Below are positions 1 to 8,296 of a stretch of DNA of 64,000 bases, piece by piece. The position numbers and the translations under genes are program-made. The DNA lies in NCBI RefSeq assembly GCF_003248355.1, contig NZ_QKWY01000001.1, positions 3,616,001 to 3,680,000 on the forward strand. The letters run 5' to 3'. Source of the DNA: Streptomyces sp. AC1-42W. GTDB lineage: Bacteria > Actinomycetota > Actinomycetes > Streptomycetales > Streptomycetaceae. Numbering within the stretch: the first letter of the stretch is position 1; the number at the start of each line of letters is the position of its first letter. The notes beneath the pieces are model-generated. The model searched no databases, was not told the DNA's origin, and was given only the letters and a program-made list of their open reading frames with translations.

Positions 1-1690
1 TCAGCAACTGCGGCACGGTGTGCGCGACATGCGGGGCGACCGCCAGCAGATCACGGGTGCGGACCCGGGTGGCCAGCAGCGACTGGTGCGCGTCGCGGAA
101 CGTGGTGTCGGTGACGGCCACCGCCGACCGCGCCCGCAGCTCGGCGGCGAACGCCTCCGGACCCAGCTCGGCCAGCCGCTGCCGGGAACCGGGCGGCGGC
201 GTCCCCGGCGGCAGGGCGGGCAGCTTGTCCGCCGGGTCGATGACCCGGGGACGCGGCCCGTACGGGCGGTTGACCGTCGTCTCCGCCAGATAGCCGAGCA
301 TCCGGCTGCCCCGGTCCGCCGACGGACGGGTCCGGATCAGCTCCGGATGGGCGTCGATGAAACCGGTCGTGACCCGCCCCGCCCGGAACTCCGGATGGTC
401 CAGCACCGCGCCCAGGAACGGCAGGTTGGTCGCCACCCCGCGGATGCGGAACTCGGCGATCGCCCGGCGCGCCCGGCGGGCCGCGTTGGCGAAGTCGTGC
501 CCGTGACAGGTGAGCTTGACCAGCATCGAGTCGAAGTGCGCCGACACCTCCGCGCCCGTGTGGACGGTCCCGCCGTCCAGCCGGACACCCGGACCGCCGG
601 GGGAGCGGTACGCGGAGATGGTGCCGGTGTCCGGACGGAAGCCGTTGACCGGGTCCTCCGTCGTGATGCGGCACTGCATCGCGGTCCCGGTGAGGGTGAT
701 GTCCTCCTGGGACAGGTGCAGTTCGGGCAGCGTCATACCCGCCGCGATGCGCAGCTGGGCGATCACCAGGTCGCGCCCGGTGACCTGCTCCGTCACCGTG
801 TGCTCGACCTGGATGCGCGGGTTCATCTCGATGAAGACATGGTTGCCGCGCTCGTCCACCAGGAACTCGACGGTGCCCGCGTTCACATAGCCGATGTGCC
901 GGGCGAAGGAGACCGCGTCGGCACAGATCCGGTCCCGCAGCGCCGGGTCCAGATTCGGGGCCGGGGCGATCTCCACGACCTTCTGGTGGCGGCGCTGGAG
1001 CGAGCAGTCCCGCTCGTAGAGGTGCACCACGTTGCCCTCGGCGTCGGCCAGGATCTGCACCTCGATGTGGCGGGGGTTGATCACCGCCTGCTCCAGGAAC
1101 ACCGTCGCGTCCCCGAACGCGGAGCGCGCCTCGCGCATCGCCGCGTCGATCGCGTCCCGCAGCTCCGCGGGCTCGGCGACCCGGCGCATCCCGCGCCCGC
1201 CGCCACCGGCGACCGCCTTCACGAAGACCGGGAAACCGATCTCCTCCGAGGCCGCGACCAGGGCGTCCACGTCCTCGGACGGCTCCGACGACTTCAGCAC
1301 CGGCACACCGGCCTCGCGGGCCGCCGCCACCGCACGCGACTTGTTGCCCGTCAGGTTCAGCACCGACGCCGGCGGCCCCACGAACGTGATGCCCGCCGCC
1401 GCGCACGCCGCCGCCAGGTCCGGATTCTCCGACAGGAACCCGTAACCGGGGTAGATCGCGTCCGCCCCGGCCCTGCGGGCCGCCTTCACCACCTCGTCCA
1501 CCGACAGATACGCCCGCACCGGATGGCCCGGCTCACCGATCCGGTACGCCTCGTCCGCCTTCGCCCGGTGCAGGGAGTTGCGGTCCTCGTGCGGATACAC
1601 GGCCACCGTGGAGATGCCGAGCTCGAACGCCGCGCGGAACGCGCGGATGGCGATCTCCCCGCGGTTGGCGACCAATACCTTGTCGAACAT
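1..1690 (-). CDS. pyc: Pyruvate carboxylase, N-terminal part (3' end outside window)
   Basis: Biotin-dependent anaplerotic enzyme converting pyruvate, bicarbonate and ATP to oxaloacetate. About 563 residues are present, beginning MFDKVLVANRGEIA, the typical biotin carboxylase N-terminus. The biotin carboxylase region fills roughly residues 1-450, with the ATP-grasp glycine loop GGGGRGM and the EMNPRIQVEH motif. The visible C-terminal end reads DTTFRDAHQS, the start of the pyruvate carboxyltransferase domain, which separates it from acetyl-CoA or propionyl-CoA carboxylase alpha chains. The rest of that domain and the biotinyl domain lie beyond base 1. The ATG at 1690 was chosen because the protein starts exactly at the family N-terminus. 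It is divergent from an IclR-type regulator. Confidence 0.95.
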   Translation of the reverse strand, partial: MFDKVLVANRGEIAIRAFRAAFELGISTVAVYPHEDRNSLHRAKADEAYRIGEPGHPVRAYLSVDEVVKAARRAGADAIYPGYGFLSENPDLAAACAAAGITFVGPPASVLNLTGNKSRAVAAAREAGVPVLKSSEPSEDVDALVAASEEIGFPVFVKAVAGGGGRGMRRVAEPAELRDAIDAAMREARSAFGDATVFLEQAVINPRHIEVQILADAEGNVVHLYERDCSLQRRHQKVVEIAPAPNLDPALRDRICADAVSFARHIGYVNAGTVEFLVDERGNHVFIEMNPRIQVEHTVTEQVTGRDLVIAQLRIAAGMTLPELHLSQEDITLTGTAMQCRITTEDPVNGFRPDTGTISAYRSPGGPGVRLDGGTVHTGAEVSAHFDSMLVKLTCHGHDFANAARRARRAIAEFRIRGVATNLPFLGAVLDHPEFRAGRVTTGFIDAHPELIRTRPSADRGSRMLGYLAETTVNRPYGPRPRVIDPADKLPALPPGTPPPGSRQRLAELGPEAFAAELRARSAVAVTDTTFRDAHQSLLATRVRTRDLLAVAPHVAHTVPQLL

Positions 1691-1947
1691 CAAACTCCCC
1701 AGTCGTGTCACGAGGGCGTCAGGGACGGCCGCACGGCGACGGGCACACGTGTCCTCGGAAGCCGTACGGCGGTGGCGATGCGCTCCGTGACCCTCCGGGT
1801 CCGGAGTGTTCGACACCGTACCGGAGACTTCCCCGGAGATCGCGAGCACAAAAGATGGCTTGCGTCACGTCCCGGAAACCTCCCTCCACCGCACCCCTTC
1901 CCCGGGACGTTTTGCCGCTCCCCGGCAGCCGGGCCATGCTGGTGGGC

Positions 1948-2745
1948 ATGGCCGACCACGCCGGCCCCGAGCCCGTCGCCGCCGTCCGGTGCTCCCTCCG
2001 CCTGCTGGAGGCCGCCGGGCAGCACGGGAACGGGGCGACCGCGCAGCAGCTGGCCCGCGAGGCGGGGCTCCCCCCGGACGCGGCACGCGAGCTGCTGTCC
2101 CTGCTGGTCGGCGACGGGTATCTGGCGGAACGGGACGACCACACCTTCGTCCTCGCCGAGACGGTCGCGGACCCGGGCCCCGGCGCGGACACGGAGGTGT
2201 GCGCCGGCACCGATCCGGCTGCCGGAGCCGGCGCACGGCAGGGGATCGCGCGCGTGCGGCCCGCCCTCGCGGCCCTGCGCGACCAGCTGGACGCCGCCGC
2301 CTATCTGACGCTCTACGTGGACGGCGAGATCCGGGTCATGGAGATCGTCGACAGCGTGCGCGCCCCGCGCGTCGACCTGTGGGTCGGGCTCGACGAGGCC
2401 GGACACGCCACCGCCCTCGGCAAGAGCGTGCTGCGCGAACTGGACGAGGAGGCGCGCGCCGACTACCTCTCCCGGCACGAACTGACCGGGCTCACCCCGC
2501 GCACCATCACCCACGAGGAAGACCTCGTCCGGCAGCTCGACGGGGAGCCCGCGCCGGTCGTCATGGACCGCGAGGAGTACGTGCGCGGCACCACCTGCGT
2601 GGCGGTGCCGGTCTACCGCGGCGAACAGATCGGCTCCCTCGGCATCTCCTTCCGGTCCGACCGGATGTACCGCAGCTCGCAGGTCCGCGCCGGCCTCCTC
2701 TCGGCCGCCGTACGCGTCTCGCGGGGACTCACCCTGCCCGGCTGA
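1948..2745 (+). CDS. IclR family transcriptional regulator
   Basis: Predicted 265-residue DNA-binding regulator. Residues about 8-60 form the IclR winged helix-turn-helix (SLRLLEAAGQHGNGATAQQL onward). The rest is the effector-binding domain, with GHATALGKSVL and the RGTTCVAVPVY segment typical of IclR proteins. The ATG at 1948 follows GGTGGGC; an in-frame ATG at 1936 is possible. A longer upstream reading frame exists but has no family similarity. It is divergent from pyc across about 250 nt, so control of pyc or of itself is plausible but unproven. The effector is unknown. Confidence 0.85.
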   Translation: MADHAGPEPVAAVRCSLRLLEAAGQHGNGATAQQLAREAGLPPDAARELLSLLVGDGYLAERDDHTFVLAETVADPGPGADTEVCAGTDPAAGAGARQGIARVRPALAALRDQLDAAAYLTLYVDGEIRVMEIVDSVRAPRVDLWVGLDEAGHATALGKSVLRELDEEARADYLSRHELTGLTPRTITHEEDLVRQLDGEPAPVVMDREEYVRGTTCVAVPVYRGEQIGSLGISFRSDRMYRSSQVRAGLLSAAVRVSRGLTLPG

Positions 2746-2778
2746 CGGAGGCGGGGCCGCGAACCGTACGGCCACCGG

Positions 2779-3747
2779 TCAGTCCAGCCGGGTCAGGTCC
2801 GGGCGCAGCCGCTGCCACACCGGATGCCGCAGCCGTCCGGCCGCCGTCCACTGCGAGGCGGCGACCTCCGCGACCAGACGCGGCTCCACCCAGTGTGCCC
2901 CGGCCACATCGACCGGCCCGCTGAACGGCGACGAGGGGCGGGCGATCACCCGCAGATACTCCCTCAGCTCGCCCAGCTCCCGGTCGGACATCCCGGACCC
3001 CACCGAGCCCGCGTACCGCAGCCCCGCCGGGTCGTCCACGCCGACCAGCACCGCCCCCGGCACCCCTTCGGGCGCCCCGTTGCGCTGGGTCCAGCCGCCG
3101 ATGACCACATCCAGGGTCTCGACCCGCTTCGTCTTGCGCCAGTCGGGTGACCGGACGCCCGGCAGGTACGGGGAGGTGAGCCGCTTGGCGACCACCCCCT
3201 CCAGCCCGCCGCGCACCACGGTCTCCCACGCCTTCGCGCCGCTCCCGCGCACATACGACGGCACCGACCAGTGCGGCCCGGCCGGGAGGAGCGCCGCCAG
3301 GACCGCGCGGCGCTCCTCGTAGCCCAGGGCGGTCAGCGTCCGGCCGTCCAGGAACATGACGTCGAAGACCACCAGATGGGCGGGCAGGTCCAGCGCGAGC
3401 CGGGCCGCGCGGCGGGCGTTCATCACGCCCATCCGGCGCTGGAGCAGCCCGAAGTCCGACCGCCCCGCCGTGTCCAGGGCCACGATCTCGCCGTCCAGGA
3501 CCACGCTGCGGCCCCGCAGCACCTCGCCCAGGGCGTGCAGCTCGGGATAGGTCGGCGTGACGTCGTTGCGGGCCCGCGAGGTCAGCCGCAGCGTGCCGTC
3601 GCCCGGCGTCGAGACGACGCAGCGGGCGCCGTCCCACTTGGCCTCGAAGGCCCACCCGGTGTCCGGCACGGGCAGGGGGCCCGGCACGGCCAGCATCGGT
3701 GCGATCGACGGAAGCGCCCCGGAGGCGTCCGCGGGGATGAGGGCCAT
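2779..3747 (-). CDS. ATP-dependent DNA ligase (LigD ligase-domain type)
   Basis: Single-domain ATP-dependent DNA ligase of 322 residues, the kind linked to bacterial non-homologous end joining. The adenylation lysine is K37 in the motif I context EAKWDGAR. Motif III is VVLDGEIVAL, motif IV GGLEGVVAKR, and the motif V region has DWRKTKR. An OB-fold domain follows (VIGGWTQRNG, VGVDDPAGLRYAGSVGSG). It lacks the polymerase and 3'-phosphoesterase modules of full LigD, and no Ku gene is near. The start MALIPADASG lies just ahead of the conserved SIAPMLAVPG segment. Typing as a NHEJ ligase is by family; the physiological role is inferred. Confidence 0.88.
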   Translation of the reverse strand: MALIPADASGALPSIAPMLAVPGPLPVPDTGWAFEAKWDGARCVVSTPGDGTLRLTSRARNDVTPTYPELHALGEVLRGRSVVLDGEIVALDTAGRSDFGLLQRRMGVMNARRAARLALDLPAHLVVFDVMFLDGRTLTALGYEERRAVLAALLPAGPHWSVPSYVRGSGAKAWETVVRGGLEGVVAKRLTSPYLPGVRSPDWRKTKRVETLDVVIGGWTQRNGAPEGVPGAVLVGVDDPAGLRYAGSVGSGMSDRELGELREYLRVIARPSSPFSGPVDVAGAHWVEPRLVAEVAASQWTAAGRLRHPVWQRLRPDLTRLD

Positions 3748-3798
3748 GGCCCCATGATCGAGCGGCGGGCCGGTGCCCGCAGTCCGGGAGCGGGCCGC

Positions 3799-3999
3799 TC
3801 AGCCCGTCGGCTCGTCCGGCACCGGGTGGTCGGGATCGGCGGCGGAGTCGTCCCCCTCGCGCCCGGTGTGCGACGGCGTCGGCACATCCATCGGGTCCTC
3901 GCCCTCCTGGACCTGCCGGTCGGGCAGGTCCGCCGGAATCGGCGGGGGACTCGGGGCCGCGCCCTTGTGGACGGGGCCTTCCGGTCTGCGGTCGGTCAT
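3799..3999 (-). CDS. Small proline-rich hypothetical protein
   Basis: 66-residue acidic, proline-rich protein starting MTDRRPEGPVHKG and ending HPVPDEPTG. No signal peptide, membrane segment or recognisable domain; the composition (many P, D, E, G) suggests disorder. The start is set by a good GGAGGA ribosome site a few bases before the ATG, and third-position GC fits a real gene. I do not recognise a function. It lies between the DNA ligase and a methyltransferase, all on the minus strand, with gaps too long to prove an operon. Confidence 0.6.
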   Translation of the reverse strand: MTDRRPEGPVHKGAAPSPPPIPADLPDRQVQEGEDPMDVPTPSHTGREGDDSAADPDHPVPDEPTG

Positions 4000-4185
4000 G
4001 GGTTCCTCCGTCGTCGTCCCCGCGGGCGGGCGGCAGGGCACCGCTCGCCTCACCCGGCCGGGTACCCTCGGCGCGTCGGCCAACCCATTGTGGGCCGGTC
4101 GGCACCGCACGGCATGTCCGCGGGGACGCGGGACCGGCGGCTCGGGCCGGCCCGCGACGCCGCCCCCTCCCTCCGTCGGCCGGGC

Positions 4186-4818
4186 TCAGTCGCGGCGGGC
4201 GAGCAGGAACATCTGCGGCTCGGGGACGGCGGCCGGGACGGCGGGCACGAACATGGTGCTCTGCCGCGAGAGCACGGTGAACCCGGCCTCCTCCACCAGC
4301 GCCGTGAACGCGTTCTCGCCGAAGCTGGTCACCTCGACCGGATGGCCCATGAACGTACCGCTCACGCCCTCCACGTCCAGCGGCACCGTCGCCACGGCCA
4401 GATGACCGCCCGGCCGCAGCACCCGCCCGGCCAGGCGCAGCACCTCCGCCTGATCCGGGCGCGGCATCTGGAGCAGCGCGAAGTACATGCACACCGCGTC
4501 GAAGCCGGCGTCCTCCAGATCCATCCGGCGGATGTCCGCGCAGCGGAACTCGGCCGCCGGGACCTGGCGCGAGGCGATGGCCACCATCACCGGGGAGACG
4601 TCCACCCCCAGCACCTCGTGCCCCGCGTCCACCAGGGTCTGGGCCGTCGGCCGGCCGGTGCCGCTGCCCACGTCCAGCACCCGGCCGTGCGGGGGCATGA
4701 CCTCCAGGAGCTGTTCCAGCGAGGCGCGGTGCGCGGCCGAACCGGCGAACGCCTCCTCGTACTCGGTACCCAGTGCGTCGAACACCGCCGCCGCGTCGCG
4801 AGGCTGTCCCGCTGCCAT
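4186..4818 (-). CDS. Class I SAM-dependent methyltransferase
   Basis: 210-residue cytosolic protein with a Rossmann methyltransferase fold. Motif I is VLDVGSGTGRPTAQ, followed by an acidic loop VLGVDVSP that would hold the SAM ribose, then FDAVCMYFALLQ and the post-motif segment RVLRPGGHLAVATVPL. This is the UbiE/Methyltransf_11 type; the substrate cannot be told. The ATG at 4818 follows GGAAGGGG. A frame upstream to 4881 is open but has no ribosome site. The upstream SDR on the same strand ends 94 nt away, so cotranscription is possible. Confidence 0.85.
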   Translation of the reverse strand: MAAGQPRDAAAVFDALGTEYEEAFAGSAAHRASLEQLLEVMPPHGRVLDVGSGTGRPTAQTLVDAGHEVLGVDVSPVMVAIASRQVPAAEFRCADIRRMDLEDAGFDAVCMYFALLQMPRPDQAEVLRLAGRVLRPGGHLAVATVPLDVEGVSGTFMGHPVEVTSFGENAFTALVEEAGFTVLSRQSTMFVPAVPAAVPEPQMFLLARRD

Positions 4819-4912
4819 GGCAGACCCCTTCCTGCTCCGGTCCTGTTCCGGTGCACCCCCCACTTCTACTGCAACGGGCACACCGCCGGTGGGAAGACGC
4901 CCGCACCGCCCG

Positions 4913-5647
4913 TCAGCGGCCCCCGGACACCCGCAGCACCGTGCCCGTCGCGTACGAGGCGTCCGGCGAGAGCAGCCAGGCCACGGCGCCCGCGATCTCC
5001 TCCGGTTCGCCGGGGCGGCCCAGCGGGGTGCCGGGGCCCAGCCGGTCCGGACGGCCGGGGTCCGCGTGGAAGTCCGTGCGGATGACGCCGGGCGCCACCG
5101 CGTTGACGCGGATACCGGCCGGACCGACCTCCTTGGACAGGCCCACGGTCATCGTGTCCACGGCCCCCTTGGCGGCGGCGTAGTGCACGTACTCGCCGGG
5201 GCTGCCCAGGGTGGCGGCGGCCGAGGACACGTTGACGATCGCCCCGCCGCCGGTCCGCGTCATGTCGCGCACCGCCCGCCGGGCACAGAGCAGATAGCCC
5301 AGGACGTTGACCTCCAGGGCGCGCCGCATCCCCGCCGCGTCGGCGTCGGCCAGCGGGCCGACCGGGCCGCTCGTGCCGGCGTTGTTGACCAGGCCGGTGA
5401 CCGGGCCCAGCTCGGCCGCCGCCGTGTCGAAGAGGCGGTCCACGTCCTTCTCGTCGGCCGTGTCCGCCCGTACCGCCGCACAGCGCCGGCCCGTCGCGCG
5501 CACCGCGTCGGCCACCGCCCGCGCCGCCACCTCGTCCGAGTGGTAGGCCAGGGCGATGTCGTGCCCCTCGGCGGCCAGCCGTACGCAGACCGCCGCACCG
5601 ATGCCCCGGCTGCCTCCGGTGACCACCGTGACCGGCCGACCGTTCAT
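4913..5647 (-). CDS. SDR family oxidoreductase
   Basis: 244-residue classical short-chain dehydrogenase, the usual length. The cofactor motif is TGGSRGIGA near the N-terminus, with NNAG, a catalytic Ser in VNVSSAAA and the YxxxK pair in HYAAAKGA. PGVIRTDF and a C-terminal SPDASYATG-VLRVSGG stretch match the 3-oxoacyl-ACP reductase/glucose dehydrogenase subgroup. No acidic residue closely follows the glycine motif, so NADPH is somewhat more likely than NADH. The ATG at 5647 has GAGGGG upstream. The substrate is unknown. Confidence 0.87.
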   Translation of the reverse strand: MNGRPVTVVTGGSRGIGAAVCVRLAAEGHDIALAYHSDEVAARAVADAVRATGRRCAAVRADTADEKDVDRLFDTAAAELGPVTGLVNNAGTSGPVGPLADADAAGMRRALEVNVLGYLLCARRAVRDMTRTGGGAIVNVSSAAATLGSPGEYVHYAAAKGAVDTMTVGLSKEVGPAGIRVNAVAPGVIRTDFHADPGRPDRLGPGTPLGRPGEPEEIAGAVAWLLSPDASYATGTVLRVSGGR

Positions 5648-5783
5648 GACGGGCCCCTCGTCTCTCGTCGTACCCGCTTGCCCGCCCATCGTAGGCAGGG
5701 GCGACCGGGTGTCCGCGCACACGTCGGTGGACCGTCACCCACTCATGGAAGAGCGACGGTCCACCGGTCCGGGCACCCCGTCG

Positions 5784-5966
5784 TCACACGGGGAGGCCGC
5801 CGCTCCCCGGGAGCTCCGGCCGCTCGCTGCGCTCGCGCAGCCTGCGGGCCTTCTCCCGCAGGCGCACGCGCTGCTCCGGGTCACGGGTGCGTTCGGCGGC
5901 CTCGGCCAGGTGCCGGGCCGTCTCGCGCAGCTGGTCGGCCCCGTACACCTCTCGTACAACGCTCAT
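5784..5966 (-). CDS. Small charged helical hypothetical protein
   Basis: 60-residue protein MSVVREVYGADQLRETARHL onward, rich in R and E with heptad-like spacing (LAEAAERTRDPEQRVRLREK), so largely alpha-helical and perhaps coiled-coil. GAGGAG lies 5 nt before the ATG at 5966, and the in-frame GTG two codons earlier overlaps that ribosome site. No known domain. It stands alone between the SDR gene and the divergent RNase H gene. Confidence 0.6.
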   Translation of the reverse strand: MSVVREVYGADQLRETARHLAEAAERTRDPEQRVRLREKARRLRERSERPELPGSGGLPV

Positions 5967-6104
5967 CGTCACTCCTCGGGGACGGTGGGGGAGAGCGGGT
6001 CACTCCAGGGAAGCAGCGCGCCGTCACCCACGCACCACGAACCATCACCCTGGGTGAGGTGTGCAGGTGGGGGCCGGGTGGCCGGGACCGGGCCGGCGCG
6101 CTGG

Positions 6105-6110
6105 CATGAT
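6105..6110 (+). promoter_or_regulatory. Possible leaderless -10 element of the RNase H gene
   Basis: Hexamer CATGAT ends 7 nt before the ATG at 6118. Initiation about 7 nt downstream of a -10 box would put the transcript start on the A of the ATG. There is no clear Shine-Dalgarno and no recognisable -35. Weak on its own; see the similar boxes upstream of other genes in this window. Confidence 0.25.
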
Positions 6111-6117
6111 CGAGGGT

Positions 6118-6807
6118 ATGAACGAGCGCATGATCGCCGCGTGTGACGGGGCGTCCAAGGGCAATCCCGGACCCGCGGCCTGGGCCTATGTGGTGGCCGA
6201 CGCCGAGGGCCGGCCCCGGCGGTGGGAGGCGGGCCCGCTGGGCACCGCCACCAACAACGTCGCCGAGCTGACCGCCCTGCGCGAGCTGCTGGAATCGGTC
6301 GGCCCCGAGGTGGTGCTCGAAGTCCGGATGGACTCGCAGTACGCGATGAACGCGGTCACCAAATGGCTGCCCGGCTGGAAGCGCAACGGCTGGAAGACCT
6401 CCGCCGGCAAACCCGTCGCCAACCGCGACCTGGTGACCCGCATCGACGAACTCCTCGGCGGCCGGGCCGTCACCTTCGTCTACGTACCGGCCCACCAGGT
6501 GGACGGCGACCCGCTCAACGCGCTCGCCGACCAGGCCGCCAGCGAGGTGGCCGTCAGCCAGAGCGCCGCCGGCACCTCGCAGGGCTCGCCCACCCCCGTC
6601 CCCGCGCCCTCCCGCGCCACCGAGGGGCGGCGGTCCGGCACGGCGGCGAAGAGGACCGGCGGCACGGCCCGCAAGGCGGGCGGCGCCACCATCCGGGCCA
6701 GGTTCGCGGGCCGCTGCCACTGCGGCAAGCCGTACGCCGCCCAGGAGATGATCGCCAAGAACGACCACGGCTGGGGTCACCCGGAGTGCCGCACCGCCGC
6801 CGTCTGA
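6118..6807 (+). CDS. Ribonuclease HI with C-terminal Cys/His extension
   Basis: 229-residue protein whose first ~145 residues are RNase HI: D10 in ACDGASKGNPGP, E50 in NNVAELTAL, D72 in RMDSQYAMN and a final Asp in PLNALADQA give the catalytic acidic set. It would cut the RNA strand of RNA-DNA hybrids in the cytosol. After a Ser/Thr/Pro/Gly-rich linker the last ~35 residues carry CHCGKPY and GWGHPEC, a spacing that could bind a metal as a small zinc ribbon. Whether this tail binds nucleic acid is inference. The start could also be a nearby upstream ATG (6106), which lacks a ribosome site. Confidence 0.85.
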   Translation: MNERMIAACDGASKGNPGPAAWAYVVADAEGRPRRWEAGPLGTATNNVAELTALRELLESVGPEVVLEVRMDSQYAMNAVTKWLPGWKRNGWKTSAGKPVANRDLVTRIDELLGGRAVTFVYVPAHQVDGDPLNALADQAASEVAVSQSAAGTSQGSPTPVPAPSRATEGRRSGTAAKRTGGTARKAGGATIRARFAGRCHCGKPYAAQEMIAKNDHGWGHPECRTAAV

Positions 6808-6996
6808 CCGCCCTCCCGGACGGCCGCGTGGCGGCCTGTGGGCACCGGATTCCGGTCAACCGGCCCCGTCCGCACACCGGGTGGGGTGATCCACCCGCGG
6901 TGGGGCGCCGCCCCGTGCCATGATGCGGCTCCGGCGGCGCGCGGTGCGCCGCCGGAAAGCGGTGGGTGGAGCCCGCCGAGACACGCTGGGGGGCGT

Positions 6997-7728
6997 ATGG
7001 AAGGCACGACGACGGTGCTGGGCCGGCTGCGCGGGGCGCAGAAGACGGCCAAGGGGGTGTCGCTCTACTCGCGGTACGTGAACCGCCCGGCCGGCCGGCT
7101 CTTCGCGGCCGCGGCCTTCCGGCTGGGCATGACGCCCAATCAGGTCACGCTGGTCAGCGCGGCGTTCACCTTCTCCGCCGTCGCGGGCGTGGCCCTGGCG
7201 CGTCCCGGCCCCTGGACGGCGGTGCTCGTCTACCTCGGGCTCGCCGCGGGCTTCGCGCTCGACTCGGCCGACGGGCAGCTCGCCCGGCTGACCGGGCGGG
7301 GCGGGCCCGACGGGGAGTGGCTGGACCATGTCGTGGACTGCGCCAAGATGATCCTCGTCCACACCGCCGTGCTGATCGCCTTCCACCGCTTCTTCGCGCT
7401 GCCCGGCGACGGCTGGCTGCTGCTGCCGCTCGGCTTCCTGTTCGTCGCCGTGCTGACGTTCTGCGCGGGGCTGCTGCGCGAGCAACTCGGCAGGGCGGCG
7501 GCCCGCGAAACGGCCGAGCCGCCCGAGCCCGCCGGGCCGCCGTCCCGGCTGCGGGCCGTGGCCCTGCTGCCCGCCGACTACGGGGTGTTCTGCCTGGTCT
7601 TCCTGCTGCTGGGCGACGAGACGGTGTTCCGGATGGGTTACGCCGTACTCGCCGCCGTGCACGCGCTGTTCCTCGTCGCGTTCCTGGGCAAGTGGTTCAG
7701 GGAACTGAAAGCGCTCCGGGCGCACTGA
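6997..7728 (+). CDS. CDP-alcohol phosphatidyltransferase family membrane protein
   Basis: 243-residue integral membrane enzyme that transfers a phospho-alcohol group from a CDP-linked donor. The signature DSADGQLAR followed by GEWLDHVVD gives the DxxDGxxAR...GxxxDxxxD motif with all four Asp. About five to six hydrophobic segments follow (for example LLLPLGFLFVAVLTFCAGLL). The ATG at 6997 is preceded by GGGGGG. Its 3' end overlaps by 32 nt the tail of a convergent TagD-like nucleotidyltransferase. That pairing suggests, without proving, a CDP-polyol step linked to the polysaccharide locus that follows. The acceptor is unknown. Confidence 0.85.
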   Translation: MEGTTTVLGRLRGAQKTAKGVSLYSRYVNRPAGRLFAAAAFRLGMTPNQVTLVSAAFTFSAVAGVALARPGPWTAVLVYLGLAAGFALDSADGQLARLTGRGGPDGEWLDHVVDCAKMILVHTAVLIAFHRFFALPGDGWLLLPLGFLFVAVLTFCAGLLREQLGRAAARETAEPPEPAGPPSRLRAVALLPADYGVFCLVFLLLGDETVFRMGYAVLAAVHALFLVAFLGKWFRELKALRAH

Positions 7729-8143
7729 TCAGGGTGTCCAGCGCGCGGCGCAACTGGGTGCTGGAGGTGTGCACGGTGTACGGGAAGTACACCACCTCCA
7801 CACCCACCTCGGCGAAGTCGCGTTCGAGCTTTCTGCCCTTGTCCGTGTCCCGCCAGTCGTCCCCCTTGAAGATGACGTCGAACCTGACCTGCTGCCAGGT
7901 CTCCACCTTCTCTGGGACGGTCTCGACGAACGCGGCGTCCACGTACCGCACGCTCCGCACGATCTCCAGCCGTTCCGGCAACGGGATCACCGGCCGGTGC
8001 CCCTTGGCGAGGGTGGCCATCTCGTCGGAGACGACCCCCGCCACCAGGTAGTCGCACTGGCCGCGCGCATGCCGAAGAATGTTGAGGTGCCCCACATGGA
8101 ACAGGTCGTAGACCCCCGGCGCGTAGCCGACCCTGTGCACCAT
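7697..8143 (-). CDS. TagD-like cytidylyl/adenylyltransferase
   Basis: 148-residue nucleotidyltransferase of the glycerol-3-phosphate cytidylyltransferase type. The HxGH motif is H16-V-G-H19 (DLFHVGHLN), with the second signature near the C-terminus as HTSSTQLR. Conserved elements such as GVVSDE, RSVRYVD and FKGDDW are present. Family members activate glycerol phosphate or related polyol phosphates with CTP. It is the first gene of the exopolysaccharide region and divergent from a glycosyltransferase across about 150 nt. A CDP-activated decoration of the polymer is an inference; other substrates in this superfamily cannot be excluded. Confidence 0.82.
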   Translation of the reverse strand: MVHRVGYAPGVYDLFHVGHLNILRHARGQCDYLVAGVVSDEMATLAKGHRPVIPLPERLEIVRSVRYVDAAFVETVPEKVETWQQVRFDVIFKGDDWRDTDKGRKLERDFAEVGVEVVYFPYTVHTSSTQLRRALDTLISAPGALSVP

Positions 8144-8296
8144 CCGTTCTCTCCCCCCACGGTGAACGTGATGTCCGATAGTCCAACGACCTTACTCTGA
8201 AGACCACTTGCTCATCTCATGAACGGATAAGCTCGCTTTCGGGGCCGTTCCCCGACGGGAACACCGGTGGCTCCGGGGGAAGGAATCGAGCGCCCG

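Noticed and set aside
20..2308. Long plus-strand open frame of 762 codons across pyc and the regulator gene
   Set aside because: It reads Arg/Pro/Gly-rich sequence antisense to pyc, with no family similarity and third-position bias opposite to real genes.
2729..4906. 725-codon minus-strand frame covering the DNA ligase and methyltransferase
   Set aside because: Out-of-frame shadow of two recognised genes, low complexity and no motifs.
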